Assembly (NCBI GenBank): GCA_023412495.1
Contig: JAEYNP010000143.1
Coordinates: 17,415-81,414, forward strand
Length of the DNA stretch: 64,000 nucleotides
From: Pseudomonadota bacterium
GTDB lineage: Bacteria; Desulfobacterota; Desulfobulbia; Desulfobulbales; Desulfocapsaceae
Direction of reading: 5' to 3'
Shown in pieces: positions 1 to 9,877 of this stretch (its first letter is position 1; each line of letters starts with the position of its first letter). The translations under genes were made by a program, and so were the position numbers. The notes under the pieces were generated by a model that ran no database searches, had not been told where the DNA came from, and saw nothing but the letters and a program-made list of their open reading frames with translations.

Positions 1-2
1 AG

Positions 3-494
3 GCTGTGGACCTGTTGAGGCAGAAGGGTCTGGCCGTAGCCGCAAAAAGGGCCAACAAGGCGACAAGTGAAGGTGTCATCGCTACCTATATTCATGCCGG
101 CGGAAAGTTGGGTGTCATGGTGGAACTTGGCTGCGAAACCGATTTTGTCGCCAAAAATGAAGATTTCAAAGAGTTTGCCAAGGACCTGGCGATGCACATC
201 GCCGCCGTCAACCCCATCTCCATCAGCAGGGATGAGGTGCCGGCCCAGGTAATCGCCCGCGAAAAAGACATCTTCGTCCAGCAGGCCTTGGAGTCAGGTA
301 AACCCGAGGCTATTGTAGAAAAAATGGTGAACGGCAAGATCGAAAAATTTCTTGCCGAGGTAGCCCTGCTTGAACAGAAGTTCGTGAAGAATCCTGATCT
401 GAGTATTCAAGACCTGCTGAACGAGTTGGTCGGGAAAATGGGGGAAAATATCTCGATCAAGAGATTCGCCAGATTCCAGGTTGGTACAGAATAA
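3..494 (+). CDS. tsf: Elongation factor Ts, C-terminal part (5' end outside window)
   Basis: EF-Ts is the cytoplasmic nucleotide exchange factor that recycles EF-Tu-GDP. The frame is open from the first bases; the visible 163 residues contain the family's core dimerisation motif (GVMVELGCETDFVAKNEDF, residues about 36-54 of the visible part) and the usual KFLAEVALLEQ and ENISIKRFARF blocks before the stop. The N-terminal TGAGMMDCKKAL region that binds EF-Tu is missing only because the window starts here. The GTG at position 6 is an internal Val codon, not a start. pyrH follows after 78 bases, the usual tsf-pyrH-frr order. Confidence 0.95.
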   Translation, partial: AVDLLRQKGLAVAAKRANKATSEGVIATYIHAGGKLGVMVELGCETDFVAKNEDFKEFAKDLAMHIAAVNPISISRDEVPAQVIAREKDIFVQQALESGKPEAIVEKMVNGKIEKFLAEVALLEQKFVKNPDLSIQDLLNELVGKMGENISIKRFARFQVGTE

Positions 495-572
495 GCTGTA
501 ATACCTTGACAATCCTATCCTTTGGACCTGACGAGGATTACCTTGAATCAACCTTCTGTTGAGGACACGACA

Positions 573-1292
573 ATGGCTGAAAAGTTAAAGTACAAGAGAA
601 TGGTGCTGAAACTCAGCGGCGAAGCGCTTATGGGCGATGATTCCTATGGGATCAATACCAAGGTTCTCGAGTTCGTTGCGACAGAAGTGAAAGAAGTGGT
701 TTTGGCTGGTGCCGAACTGGGGCTTGTCATAGGCGCCGGCAACATCTTCAGGGGTGTTGCCGGCGCCAGCAAAGGGATGGACAGGACAACAGCCGATCAT
801 ATGGGGATGCTTGCCACAGTCATGAACAGCCTCGCAATGCAAGATGCCCTGGAGCGCATCGGCGTCATCACCCGAGTTATGTCGGCAATACCCATGCAAT
901 CTGTTTCCGAACCCTATATTCGCCGAAGAGCGACTCGACATTTGGAAAAGGGGCGAGTAGTCATCTTCGCCGCGGGCACAGGAAATCCTTATTTCACCAC
1001 CGATTCCGCCGGTGTATTGAGAGCTTTGGAAATCGATGCGGATCTTGTTATAAAGGCGACCAAGGTCGACGGCGTTTATGATCGCGATCCCGTATTAGAT
1101 AATAATGCGGTAAAATTTGACTATCTCACCTATGACGATGTCCTGCAGAAGGGGTTGCGGGTGATGGATGCCGCGGGTATTGCCCTGGCTAAAGAAGATC
1201 ATCTTCCTATCATGGTTCTCGATATGGGCGTTGCCGGCAATATCAAGCGTGCCGCTTTTGGTGAGAAAGTGGGTACCCTTATTGCCGATTGA
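573..1292 (+). CDS. pyrH: UMP kinase
   Basis: Phosphorylates UMP to UDP with ATP; amino-acid-kinase fold, cytoplasmic hexamer, pyrimidine synthesis. The 239-residue protein has the family-specific [11 protein letters not shown] start, GAGNIFRG glycine loop, [16 protein letters not shown] segment and the [11 protein letters not shown] motif. I chose ATG 573 ([10 protein letters not shown]) because a GAGG Shine-Dalgarno lies 8 bases upstream and the length matches the family; an in-frame upstream start at 522 would add 17 unconserved residues. It lies between tsf and frr. Confidence 0.96.
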   Translation: MAEKLKYKRMVLKLSGEALMGDDSYGINTKVLEFVATEVKEVVLAGAELGLVIGAGNIFRGVAGASKGMDRTTADHMGMLATVMNSLAMQDALERIGVITRVMSAIPMQSVSEPYIRRRATRHLEKGRVVIFAAGTGNPYFTTDSAGVLRALEIDADLVIKATKVDGVYDRDPVLDNNAVKFDYLTYDDVLQKGLRVMDAAGIALAKEDHLPIMVLDMGVAGNIKRAAFGEKVGTLIAD

Positions 1293-1420
1293 AATGCCGG
1301 GCAACATAATTGACCGGAAATCGGGAGAGATGTTGAAGGTCTGAGAGATGCGGGTTTTTCTTTAATCTCTTTCATATTGGCCTTTGGACCGGGATAGACC
1401 AAGTATAAGAGGTGATACCA

Positions 1421-1975
1421 ATGAGTGAAGTGATTTTCGAAATGTCTGAAAAGATGGAGAAGAGTGTCGAATCCTTCAAGAAGGAGTTGGCAAAGATCAG
1501 GACAGGAAGGGCTTCCTTGTCAATTCTGGACGGAATCCACGTCAATGCCTATGGCAGCCCGATGCCCCTCAATCAGGTTGGGACACTGACGATCCCCGAG
1601 AGCCGGCTTATCGCCATCCAACCCTGGGATCCTCAACTGCTGCCGGCAATCGAAAAGGCGATACTCAAATCCGATGTCGGACTCAATCCCATCAGTGACG
1701 GCAAGATCATCCGGCTGAATATACCCCAGCTGACCGAGGAGCGCCGGAAGGATCTGGTTAAATCGGTCAAGAAGATTGGTGAGGAGTTCCGTGTGGCTAT
1801 CCGCAACATTCGGCGCGATGCCATCGAGGTTTTGAAAAAACAAAAGAAGGATAAAGAAATCTCCGAAGATGAACTGTTCAAGCTGCAGGAAGAAGCGCAA
1901 AATGAAACAGACTCCTATATCAAGAAGATAGATGAAGCTACTGCCTCGAAGGAGAAAGAGGTAATGGAAGTTTGA
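1421..1975 (+). CDS. frr: Ribosome recycling factor
   Basis: Splits post-termination ribosomes together with EF-G. The 184-residue product covers the whole RRF fold: N-terminal helix with KELAKIRTGRAS, the domain-II segment around YGSPMPLNQVGTLTIPE, and the C-terminal three-helix bundle (LTEERRKDLVKSVKKIGEE, AIRNIRRDA). ATG 1421 is preferred over the in-frame GTG at 1412, since GTG 1412 overlaps the AGAGGTG ribosome-binding site. The 128-base gap after pyrH has no recognisable gene. Confidence 0.96.
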   Translation: MSEVIFEMSEKMEKSVESFKKELAKIRTGRASLSILDGIHVNAYGSPMPLNQVGTLTIPESRLIAIQPWDPQLLPAIEKAILKSDVGLNPISDGKIIRLNIPQLTEERRKDLVKSVKKIGEEFRVAIRNIRRDAIEVLKKQKKDKEISEDELFKLQEEAQNETDSYIKKIDEATASKEKEVMEV

Positions 1976-2033
1976 TCCATTACCCGGGACGTTTTCCTTT
2001 TGCACTACAGCGGCGAAACAACACGGATTACAT

Positions 2034-2780
2034 ATGCCTGGTACCACCACTATAGATGTTTCTCGTCTTCCCCGTCATGTTGCCATAATCATGGACGGTA
2101 ACGGCAGGTGGGCCAGGAGAAGAAAAAAACCTCGGTTGTATGGGCATAAAGTCGGGGCCGATTCAGTTCGGGATATAGTGGAAACTTGCCGTGAAATAGG
2201 CATACGCTATCTTACGCTGTACGCTTTCTCTTCAGAAAACTGGCAGAGGCCGGATCAGGAGGTGAGCGGTCTGATGTCAATACTGAAAAGATATCTCGAA
2301 TCCGAGTTGCCTCGCATGCAGAAGAACGACATTCGGTTGATTTCCATAGGAAATCGTGAGCGTTTGCCGGAAGGGGTCAGGGAGGTCCTGAATAAGACCA
2401 TCGCCGAGACCGCCGGTAATGCGAAACTCACCTTGAATCTGGCACTCAGTTACGGCGGGAGGGACGAAATGGTCAGGGCTGTAAAAAATATCGGCCGCTT
2501 GTGCCGGGAAGGCTCGTTGAGTGTCGATGAAATCTCTGAACGGACCATTACAGAACATCTCGATACCGCCTCACTGCCCGATCCCGATCTGCTCATCAGG
2601 ACCGGCGGAGAATCCAGGTTGTCCAATTTCCTGCTTTGGCAGCTCTCCTATGCCGAAATTTATTTCACCGAAATCATGTGGCCCGATTTCCGGAGAGAAA
2701 AATTCCTGCAAGCTCTTCATGATTACCAGGCGCGGGAACGGCGATTCGGTCAAACCGGCGAACAGCTTCAAGCAAAGTAA
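2034..2780 (+). CDS. uppS: Undecaprenyl diphosphate synthase (cis-prenyltransferase)
   Basis: Condenses isopentenyl diphosphate onto farnesyl diphosphate to make the C55 lipid carrier for peptidoglycan and LPS synthesis. The 248-residue protein shows HVAIIMDGNGRWA with the catalytic Asp, the GHKVGADSVRDIV and TLYAFSSENWQRP motifs, and the C-terminal DLLIRTGGESRLSNFLLWQ and ELYFTE-like (EIYFTEIMWPDF) substrate-binding block. It is 3 bases upstream of cdsA, consistent with one transcript feeding envelope lipid synthesis. Confidence 0.96.
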   Translation: MPGTTTIDVSRLPRHVAIIMDGNGRWARRRKKPRLYGHKVGADSVRDIVETCREIGIRYLTLYAFSSENWQRPDQEVSGLMSILKRYLESELPRMQKNDIRLISIGNRERLPEGVREVLNKTIAETAGNAKLTLNLALSYGGRDEMVRAVKNIGRLCREGSLSVDEISERTITEHLDTASLPDPDLLIRTGGESRLSNFLLWQLSYAEIYFTEIMWPDFRREKFLQALHDYQARERRFGQTGEQLQAK

Positions 2781-2783
2781 ACA

Positions 2784-3587
2784 ATGAGACGAGTAGTTCC
2801 CGGAATTCTGATTGCTGGTTTCTGGCTTCTGCTTCTACTGAAAGGATCATCGCTCCTCTTCTGTCTGGTCACGATCCTCATAGTCCTGGTAGGCGCCGAT
2901 GAATACCTGAAGATGGCAGATGAGCGAGTCGTTCATTTCAGTGAGCGCTGGCTCCTCAACGGCACCCTCGCGGCGCCGGTGGTCATCACCAGCTTCTACC
3001 CCGAGCTGCATACCCTGCCCCCGGCCATGTTATTTTCCTTTCTTGCTCTGACCTGCTATTTTCTTTATCGCTACCGAAGTATCGAGGAAAGTTACACGCT
3101 GTTCTGCCGACTGGTGTTCGGGCTGTTTTATATCGGCTTTCTGGGCTCCCATATGGTTCTCTTGCGTTTTGTCCCCGAGGGCAGCAGCTGGTTGGTGATT
3201 GGCACCGCCATTACCGCCTGCTCGGATACCGGGGCATATTTCGTCGGCCGGTCCATTGGCAAGAACAAACTCTGCCCGAATATCAGTCCCAAGAAGACCG
3301 TGGAAGGGGCTATAGGCGGCATCGCCGCGGGTCTTGCCGCTGCTTCCGGTTTCGCCATGCTCCTTCAGCCTTCATTCAGCTGGACCTTTCTCCTCTTCTC
3401 CGCGCTTTTGTTGTCGATCATCGGCATAGTAGGCGATCTCGCCGAGTCTATCGTCAAACGCGGCACGGGAACAAAGGATTCAGGTACGCTTCTGGCCGGT
3501 CATGGCGGTATCCTCGACCGTGTCGATTCCCTCCTCTTTGTCGGCCCGGTGCTCTATTATCTTCTCCTTCTGCCGGCCTTCCCATGA
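2784..3587 (+). CDS. cdsA: Phosphatidate cytidylyltransferase (CDP-diglyceride synthase)
   Basis: Makes CDP-diacylglycerol from phosphatidic acid and CTP at the inner membrane. The 267-residue sequence is mostly hydrophobic, with about seven or eight predicted membrane segments, and carries the diagnostic C-terminal signature around [13 protein letters not shown] and [29 protein letters not shown]. It starts 3 bases after uppS and its stop overlaps the dxr start by four bases (ATGA), indicating translational coupling. Confidence 0.95.
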   Translation: MRRVVPGILIAGFWLLLLLKGSSLLFCLVTILIVLVGADEYLKMADERVVHFSERWLLNGTLAAPVVITSFYPELHTLPPAMLFSFLALTCYFLYRYRSIEESYTLFCRLVFGLFYIGFLGSHMVLLRFVPEGSSWLVIGTAITACSDTGAYFVGRSIGKNKLCPNISPKKTVEGAIGGIAAGLAAASGFAMLLQPSFSWTFLLFSALLLSIIGIVGDLAESIVKRGTGTKDSGTLLAGHGGILDRVDSLLFVGPVLYYLLLLPAFP

Positions 3588-4753
3588 AATGCATTGCCCT
3601 GCTCGGTTCCACCGGCTCCATAGGCGTCAACGTCCTCGAGGTTGTCAGACAGTTCCCGGAACGATATAAGGTAGTTGCCATGGCTGCCGGCACAAACGTG
3701 TCGCTTCTGGCCGAACAGGTGTTGGAATTTCGTCCAGAACTCGTTTCTGTGCTGGACGAACGGCGGGCGCAGGAACTTGCGGCGCTGGTGCCGGATGAGT
3801 TCCGGTCGAGGATCGTCTGCGGGGGTGAGGGCAATAAGCTGGTGGCGTCCTTTCCGGTTGCCGAAATCGCCGTCATGGCGGTAGTGGGGGCCGCAGGCCT
3901 GCTGCCGACACTTGCCGCCATTGAAGCCGGCAAAGATATCGGCCTTGCCAACAAGGAAACGCTGGTCATGGCGGGCAGGATCGTCATGGATGCGGTACGG
4001 GAGAAAGGAGTTCGCCTGCTGCCGATCGACTCTGAGCACTCGGCGATCTTCCAGGCTCTTGAAGCCGGACGGAAGAAGGATCTGAAGAAAATCATCCTGA
4101 CCGCGTCGGGGGGGCCGTTCCGGGGCATGAAGATGAACCAGCTCCTTAAGGTCACCAAGGAACAGGCGCTCAAGCATCCCAATTGGTCCATGGGGCGGAA
4201 GATTTCCATCGACTCGGCTACGCTCATGAACAAAGGGCTGGAAGTCATCGAGGCGCGATGGCTCTTCGATGTTGCCGCCGAGGCCATCGAGGTGGTCGTC
4301 CACCCGCAGTCGATAGTCCATTCCCTCGTGGAATATCAGGATGGATCGGTGCTGGCGCAGCTCGGGATTCCAGATATGAGGATCCCGATCGCCTACGCCC
4401 TGTCCTATCCGGAGAGGCTGCCTTTGCAACTCCAGTCTCTGCAGCTTTCGCAGTGCGCGAGCCTGGAATTCATCGAGCCCGACTACCAGTGCTTTCCGGC
4501 CCTGCAGCTGGCTTTTACGGCGCTTCGACGGGGCGGGGTCGCTCCGGCAGTGCTGAACGCCGCCAATGAAGTGGCTGTCGCCGCCTTTCTCGCCTCCCGC
4601 ATAAGTTTTCCGCAAATTGCTGAGACAGTGGCCAGAACAATGGATATTATAGAGCAAGGAAGCGAAGAAAGCCTTGAAGATATCCTGCAGGCGGATGCCA
4701 GAGCCAGGGAAACGGCCGGCTCCCTTGTCGGAACAGCCCTGCAGCAAGATTGA
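3584..4753 (+). CDS. dxr: 1-deoxy-D-xylulose 5-phosphate reductoisomerase
   Basis: Second enzyme of the non-mevalonate (MEP) isoprenoid pathway, NADPH-dependent, cytoplasmic. The 389 residues match family length. Visible motifs are the N-terminal nucleotide-binding [16 protein letters not shown], the [12 protein letters not shown] segment, [13 protein letters not shown] with metal ligands Asp and Glu, the flexible loop near [23 protein letters not shown], and [22 protein letters not shown]. With ispG 2 kb downstream it supplies the precursors used by uppS. Confidence 0.96.
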   Translation: MKCIALLGSTGSIGVNVLEVVRQFPERYKVVAMAAGTNVSLLAEQVLEFRPELVSVLDERRAQELAALVPDEFRSRIVCGGEGNKLVASFPVAEIAVMAVVGAAGLLPTLAAIEAGKDIGLANKETLVMAGRIVMDAVREKGVRLLPIDSEHSAIFQALEAGRKKDLKKIILTASGGPFRGMKMNQLLKVTKEQALKHPNWSMGRKISIDSATLMNKGLEVIEARWLFDVAAEAIEVVVHPQSIVHSLVEYQDGSVLAQLGIPDMRIPIAYALSYPERLPLQLQSLQLSQCASLEFIEPDYQCFPALQLAFTALRRGGVAPAVLNAANEVAVAAFLASRISFPQIAETVARTMDIIEQGSEESLEDILQADARARETAGSLVGTALQQD

Positions 4754-4754
4754 T

Positions 4755-4886
4755 GGACTCGTAAAAAGTCCGATTTACTTCGTTGTAGGTCTGAAACGGC
4801 GCTTCGCTGTACCATATGTACTACCAAAGCGCCGTTTCAGACACTACGCCTCGTATATCAAACTTTTTCCAGGGTCCGTCTTCACG
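4755..4886 (+). repeat. Imperfect ~130-bp palindrome, MITE/REP-like intergenic repeat
   Basis: Between dxr and rseP the sequence GTCTGAAACGGCGCTT (4789-4804) is followed after 22 bases by its exact reverse complement (4827-4842). Homology of the arms extends imperfectly outwards to a GGACTC...AAAAAGTCC-type end on the left and a ...CTTTTTCCAGGGTCC end on the right, so the whole unit folds as one hairpin. The centre TGTACCATATGTAC is itself nearly palindromic. No protein is encoded. It resembles small non-autonomous interspersed repeats; copy number in the genome cannot be judged here. Confidence 0.55.
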
Positions 4887-4969
4887 GGTTGGAGCACTTT
4901 TTACTGCTTTATCAAGATCAATTTATCGACTAAAAAGGAGAAGCCTTTTCTCCGCATATATTTTCTGAT

Positions 4970-6043
4970 ATGAATACTCTTTTTTCCTTCATTCTGGTGC
5001 TCGGCCTGCTCATATTCGTCCACGAGCTCGGGCATTTCCTCCTCGCCAAGCTTTTTGGGGTCCGGGTCTTGAAGTTTTCCCTCGGTTTTGGCCCAAAATT
5101 GGCGGGCAAGGTGATCGGCGAAACAGAATATGTCATCTCCGCCCTGCCGCTTGGCGGCTTCGTCAAGATGTTCGGCGAAAACCCCGATGAGCAGGATGTG
5201 CCGGAGGCCGACCGGAAGGTTTCTTTCGCTCACAAGCCGGTCTGGCAGCGCTTCTTCATCGTGCTGGCCGGCCCCGTATTCAACCTGCTGTTTGCCGTGG
5301 TGTTATTCTTCCTGGTTTTTTTCTTTGTCGGCGTTCCCACACCCGTCGATTCCACCCGGATCGGCAAAGTAAATGACAATTCCCCGGCGGCCGCGGCGGG
5401 CCTGCAGAAGGACGACGAGATCCTGCGGATCAACGGCCGCGAGATGCTGGGCTGGCAGGATGTTCTGGAAGCCGTGAAGGACAGCGCCGGCAGTTCCCTG
5501 TCGGTCGTCGTGCAGCGCGGCGAAGAACAGTTTACCACGGAAGTGAAGCCGGCCATCGATGCGGTAAAGAATGTCTTCGGCGAAGAAGTCGAACAACGTT
5601 ACATGATCGGGATCATGAAGGCTGACGACATAACATGGGAGTCGAGCGGTCTTTTGGCATCCCTGAAAAACGCCTGCCTGCAGACCTGGATGTATATCGA
5701 TCTTACGGTCACGGGCTTTGTGAAAATCATTCAGCAGGTGGTGCCCGCTTCCGAGATCGGCGGCCCCATTCTGATCGCCCAGATTGCCGGCGAACAGATG
5801 AAGGCCGGATGGCTGAACCTGATCTATTTCATGTCGCTGTTAAGCGTGAATCTGGGGATCCTCAATCTCCTGCCGATCCCGGTCCTCGACGGAGGTCATC
5901 TGGTCTTTCTCTCCCTGGAAGGTTTGCGGCGCAAGCCCCTGACCGAACGGTCGCAGATCATCGCCCAGCAGGTGGGTATAGGCCTTCTCGGAACGCTCAT
6001 GATTTTTGTCTTCTACAACGATATCGTCAGGCTGTTCCATTGA
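4970..6043 (+). CDS. rseP: RIP metalloprotease RseP (site-2 protease)
   Basis: Inner-membrane zinc protease that cuts anti-sigma factors within the membrane and clears signal peptides. The 357-residue protein has the HELGH zinc motif in its first membrane segment (residues 19-23), a GxxxN/PxxG-type GPVFNLLFAVVLF segment, one PDZ domain (about residues 120-200, GLQKDDEILRINGRE) and the C-terminal NLLPIPVLDGGHLVF motif with the third zinc ligand. No strong ribosome-binding site precedes ATG 4970. Its stop overlaps the tsaB start by one base. Confidence 0.95.
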   Translation: MNTLFSFILVLGLLIFVHELGHFLLAKLFGVRVLKFSLGFGPKLAGKVIGETEYVISALPLGGFVKMFGENPDEQDVPEADRKVSFAHKPVWQRFFIVLAGPVFNLLFAVVLFFLVFFFVGVPTPVDSTRIGKVNDNSPAAAAGLQKDDEILRINGREMLGWQDVLEAVKDSAGSSLSVVVQRGEEQFTTEVKPAIDAVKNVFGEEVEQRYMIGIMKADDITWESSGLLASLKNACLQTWMYIDLTVTGFVKIIQQVVPASEIGGPILIAQIAGEQMKAGWLNLIYFMSLLSVNLGILNLLPIPVLDGGHLVFLSLEGLRRKPLTERSQIIAQQVGIGLLGTLMIFVFYNDIVRLFH

Positions 6044-6777
6044 TGGATCACGGATCCCCTCTTATCTTAGCCATCGACACTGCGACCTCTTGCAGTTCCG
6101 TGGCCCTCACCCTCGGAACCAGGCGGGAAGGCAGGGTCATAGCCGCCTTCAGCCTGACCGGCAAAGTTACCCACTCCCGACGACTCCTTTCGGTCATCGA
6201 TCTGTTGATGGCGGAAACGGCACGCACCTGGCAGGATATCGACGGCATCGGCATCTCCACCGGCCCTGGCAGTTTCACCGGCCTGCGGATCGGCATGGCC
6301 ACGGCGAAAGGCCTGGCGGCCGCTGCCGGAAAAGTCCTGATCGGCATTTCCACCCTGGATGCCCTGGCAAGTAAATGTGTCACAGGCAAGCTCATCTGCG
6401 CGGTTCTGGATGCCCGGAAGAAGGAGGTCTACGCAGCCTTCTACCGATCAGGCGCGGACGGGCTGGTGGAGCGCGCGGGGGACAGTGCCGTCCTCATGCC
6501 TCAGGAGTTGGCTGCGCAGGTGGTGGAACCGGTGATCATGGTCGGCGACGGGGTCCAGGTTTATGGCGACCTTTTTCGAACGCTCCTGGGCGAGCGGGTG
6601 GCGTTTGCCCCGGCCCAGCTGCACGAACCTTCTGCGGCTTCGCTGGGGCTGCTCGCAGGGGAAAGATTCCTTCGCGGGGAACTGCTCGATCTGGCGGAGG
6701 GTGTTCCAGCTTATATAAGAAGCTCGGATGCGGAGCTGAACCTGTTGAATAAAAATTTGAAAGTGGCGCAAGGGTAG
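6043..6777 (+). CDS. tsaB: tRNA threonylcarbamoyladenosine synthesis protein TsaB
   Basis: Partner of TsaD in making t6A37 on ANN-decoding tRNAs. The 244-residue product starts with ILAIDTATSCSSVAL (ASKHA phosphate-1 loop) and has the signature ISTGPGSFTGLRIGMATAKGLA near residues 70-90. The ATG at 6043 shares its A with the rseP TGA (TGATG); a longer frame reaching upstream lies inside rseP and is discarded. ispG follows after 9 bases, so rseP-tsaB-ispG are probably cotranscribed. Confidence 0.93.
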   Translation: MDHGSPLILAIDTATSCSSVALTLGTRREGRVIAAFSLTGKVTHSRRLLSVIDLLMAETARTWQDIDGIGISTGPGSFTGLRIGMATAKGLAAAAGKVLIGISTLDALASKCVTGKLICAVLDARKKEVYAAFYRSGADGLVERAGDSAVLMPQELAAQVVEPVIMVGDGVQVYGDLFRTLLGERVAFAPAQLHEPSAASLGLLAGERFLRGELLDLAEGVPAYIRSSDAELNLLNKNLKVAQG

Positions 6778-6786
6778 GGGCGGCAG

Positions 6787-7890
6787 ATGATTGTCAGACG
6801 CAAGACGAGGCAGATCAGGATCGGCGGCCTGGCTCTGGGCGGGGACAGCCCTATCCTGGTGCAGTCTATGACCAATACCGACACCGCCGATGTGGCGGCA
6901 ACCGTCGCGCAGATCGACCGGCTCACGGCGGCCGGGTGCGAGATCGTCCGGGTGGCCGTGCCGGATATCGCAGCGGCCGAGGCGATCAGGGATATACGGG
7001 ACAAAATAGCCATCCCCCTCATCGCCGATATCCATTTCGATTCCCGCTTGGCCATTATAGCCATGGAGCAGGGTGCGGACGGCATCCGCATCAATCCCGG
7101 CAACCTGGGGGGGGAGGAGAAGCTGGCCCGCGTGGTGGCCGCGGCGAAACTCCACAGGGTGCCGATCCGGGTAGGTGTCAACAGCGGCTCGATCGAGAAG
7201 GATCTCCTCAAGACCTGCGGTTACCCGACGCCCGACAACATCGAGGCACTCATCGAAAGCGCCATGCGCAATGTGCGGTTGGTGGAAAAATACGGCTACT
7301 ACGAGATCAAGATCTCGATCAAGTCGGCCGATGTGCTGACCACCGTCCAGGGTTACCGCAAGCTTGCCGCCGTAACCGACTATCCCCTGCATCTCGGGGT
7401 GACGGAAGCCGGCGGCCTCATCGCCGGCACGGTCAAATCGAGCGTGGCCCTGGGAATCCTGCTCAGCGAAGGCATCGGCGACACCTTCCGCATCTCGCTG
7501 ACTCGCGATCCGGTGGAGGAGGTCAGGGTCGGCTTCGAGCTCCTGCGCTCCCTGAAGATACGCGAACGGGGGCCGGAACTCATCTCCTGCCCGACCTGCG
7601 GCCGCACCCGCATCGATCTTTTTTCCCTCGCGGAAGAAGTCGAGCGCTTCGTGCAGACCATGAAAAGTCCCCTCAAGGTGGCGGTCATGGGCTGCCCCGT
7701 CAACGGCCCCGGCGAAGCGAAACAGGCCGATATAGGGGTCGCCGGCGGCAACGGCGTGGGCATCATCTTCAAGAAAGGGGAAATCTGGAAGAAAGTGAAG
7801 GAAGAAGAGCTCATGGAAGTTTTTATGACCGAGTTGAAAAAGATGGAAGAAGAAGGGCAAAAAAGGCAAGATTCTGCTAATGCGGGCTGA
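6787..7890 (+). CDS. ispG: 4-hydroxy-3-methylbut-2-en-1-yl diphosphate synthase (GcpE)
   Basis: [4Fe-4S] enzyme of the MEP pathway that converts MEcPP to HMBPP. The 367-residue bacterial short form lacks the plant/Chlamydia insertion. N-terminal TIM barrel: VQSMTNTDTADV, ADIHFD, GIRINPGN. C-terminal cluster domain: SCPTCGRTRIDLF provides two Cys and VMGCPVNGPGEAKQADIG the third, followed by the usual acidic ligand region. The Lys-rich C-terminal tail is not conserved. Confidence 0.96.
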   Translation: MIVRRKTRQIRIGGLALGGDSPILVQSMTNTDTADVAATVAQIDRLTAAGCEIVRVAVPDIAAAEAIRDIRDKIAIPLIADIHFDSRLAIIAMEQGADGIRINPGNLGGEEKLARVVAAAKLHRVPIRVGVNSGSIEKDLLKTCGYPTPDNIEALIESAMRNVRLVEKYGYYEIKISIKSADVLTTVQGYRKLAAVTDYPLHLGVTEAGGLIAGTVKSSVALGILLSEGIGDTFRISLTRDPVEEVRVGFELLRSLKIRERGPELISCPTCGRTRIDLFSLAEEVERFVQTMKSPLKVAVMGCPVNGPGEAKQADIGVAGGNGVGIIFKKGEIWKKVKEEELMEVFMTELKKMEEEGQKRQDSANAG

Positions 7891-7912
7891 CGCGCAACCC
7901 AAGTGTTTTCAC

Positions 7913-7972
7913 GAAATTCATTTCCACTCTTTTGGCACCCCTTGAGAGGTGAAAAAACAAGAAATGAATTTC
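7913..7972 (+). repeat. Inverted repeat in the ispG-proS gap
   Basis: GAAATTCATTTC (7913-7924) is repeated as its exact reverse complement GAAATGAATTTC (7961-7972), with partly complementary CACTCT/AGAGGTG inside, so the 60 bases can form a long hairpin. There is no T-run after it, so a simple intrinsic terminator is unlikely. The rest of the 250-base gap to proS holds only a small AGGGTG/CACCCT hairpin near 8044-8059. Confidence 0.4.
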
Positions 7973-8140
7973 TAAGGTACTAATAGAGGCTAGTAAATTA
8001 CCGGTTTCGGCCGGTTCGGCTTTCAATAATGGATCTCGAGCAGGGTGAGTGCACCCTACAAGAAGCGGATCCTTTTTGAATGCTACTCGGAATATGAAGA
8101 GCGACTTTAAGATCAACACGAACGAAAAAACCTAAACACC

Positions 8141-9856
8141 ATGCGTTATTCTCAGTTACTCCTGCCGACCCTCAAGGAAAGTCCGGCCGAAGCCGAAGTG
8201 GTAAGCCACATCCTGCTGCTGCGCGCCGGCTTCATTCGCAAACTCACCGCCGGAATCTACACCTACATGCCCTTCGGTCTCGCGGCCATCCGCAAGGTGG
8301 AGAACATCGTTCGCGAGGAGATGAACCGGGCAGGCGCCCAGGAACTGCTGATGCCCATGGTGCAGCCCGCCGATCTCTGGAAGGAGACCGGCAGGTACGA
8401 GAAGTACGGGCCGGAGCTGCTCCGCTTCCACGACCGCCACGAGCGGGAATCCTGCCTCGGGCCGACCCACGAGGAGGTCATTACCGATATCGCCAGAAAA
8501 GAGTTGCACTCCTACCGGGATCTGCCGGTCAACCTCTATCAGATCCAGACCAAGTTCCGCGACGAGATCCGGCCGCGGTTCGGCCTCATGCGGGGCCGGG
8601 AGTTCATCATGAAGGATGCCTATTCCTTTGATGTGAACGATGAGGGTGCGGAAGTCTCCTACAGGAAGATGTACGACGCCTACAAACGGATCTTCACCCG
8701 CTGCGGCCTGGAATTCCGGGCAGTGCAGGCGGACTCGGGAGCGATCGGCGGCAGTTTTTCCCATGAATTCATGGTCCTTGCCAAAACCGGCGAAGACACC
8801 ATTGTAATTTGTAAGGATTGCGAATACGCCGCCAACATGGAAAAGGCGGTGGTGAAGCTCGTTTCCTCGACTTCAAGTGAACCTCCGGCCGAACTGGAGA
8901 AGGTGGAAACTCCCGGCAAGCGCAAGGTGGAGGCAGTCTGTGAATTCCTGGGCATCGAGCCGTCCCGGTTGGTCAAGACCCTGGTCTTCAAGGCGGACGG
9001 CCAGCCGGTCGCGGTACTGGTTCGTGGCGACCGGGAAGTGGAGGAGGTTAAACTGAAGAACCTTTTGGGTGTGGCTGACGTGGAAATGGCCGGTGATGAG
9101 GAGGTGTTCAAAGCCACCGGCGTTCCCACCGGCTATCTGGGACCGGTCGGCATCAAGATTCGGGTCGTGGCCGACCAGGAAGTCGCGGCGATGCGCAATT
9201 TTTATGCCGGCGGCAACGAAAAGAACTACCATCTGAAGAACGTCAATTTCGACCGTGACTTTCAGGTGGAGGCGGTGGCCGATTTGCGCCAGGTCTCGCC
9301 CGACGATCCCTGTCCGGAGTGCGGCGGCAAGCTGGAGTTGACCCAGGGAATTGAGGTCGGCCATGTCTTCAAGTTGGGCACCGGCTACTCCGAGTCGATG
9401 AACGCCACCTTCCAGGACAGCGACGGCCAGGAGAAGCACTTCGTCATGGGTTGCTACGGCATCGGCGTGAGCCGGGTGGTGGCGGCGGCTATCGAGCAGA
9501 ACCACGACGAGAGCGGTATCATCTTTCCCGTGCCGATTGCACCCTGCACGGTTATTATCCTCAACCTCGGGGTGAAGGACGAAACGATCACTGCCACCGC
9601 TGAAAAGCTCTATCGCGAACTGCAGTCCTATGGACTGGAAGTCCTCATCGACGACAGGGACGAGCGGCCCGGGCTGAAATTCAAGGACGCCGACCTGCTC
9701 GGCATTCCCTACCGGGTAACAGTGGGCAACAGTTATGTCAAGAGCGGCAAGGTTGAGGTCCGCCGCCGCAGAGACGGGGTAACCGAGGAAATGACCCCGG
9801 AAGAGGCGGTCGGAGCCCTCTGTGAAAGAATTAGCTCTGAACTCATGAAGCCGTAA
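8141..9856 (+). CDS. proS: Prolyl-tRNA synthetase (bacterial type)
   Basis: Charges tRNA-Pro; class II synthetase. The 571 residues show motif 1 around [28 protein letters not shown], motif 2 [26 protein letters not shown], a YbaK-type editing insertion (about residues 220-400, with [21 protein letters not shown]), motif 3 [13 protein letters not shown], and a C-terminal anticodon-binding domain ending with [20 protein letters not shown]. This architecture is the full-length bacterial ProS with editing domain. Confidence 0.96.
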   Translation: MRYSQLLLPTLKESPAEAEVVSHILLLRAGFIRKLTAGIYTYMPFGLAAIRKVENIVREEMNRAGAQELLMPMVQPADLWKETGRYEKYGPELLRFHDRHERESCLGPTHEEVITDIARKELHSYRDLPVNLYQIQTKFRDEIRPRFGLMRGREFIMKDAYSFDVNDEGAEVSYRKMYDAYKRIFTRCGLEFRAVQADSGAIGGSFSHEFMVLAKTGEDTIVICKDCEYAANMEKAVVKLVSSTSSEPPAELEKVETPGKRKVEAVCEFLGIEPSRLVKTLVFKADGQPVAVLVRGDREVEEVKLKNLLGVADVEMAGDEEVFKATGVPTGYLGPVGIKIRVVADQEVAAMRNFYAGGNEKNYHLKNVNFDRDFQVEAVADLRQVSPDDPCPECGGKLELTQGIEVGHVFKLGTGYSESMNATFQDSDGQEKHFVMGCYGIGVSRVVAAAIEQNHDESGIIFPVPIAPCTVIILNLGVKDETITATAEKLYRELQSYGLEVLIDDRDERPGLKFKDADLLGIPYRVTVGNSYVKSGKVEVRRRRDGVTEEMTPEEAVGALCERISSELMKP

Positions 9857-9877
9857 GGAACCGGCGATATTGTCAAG

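Noticed and set aside
8036..8062. AGGGTGAGTGCACCCT before proS, reminiscent of a T-box sequence
   Set aside because: It is only a small hairpin; the T-box antiterminator core, specifier loop and terminator are not seen, and proS T-boxes are not expected in this group.
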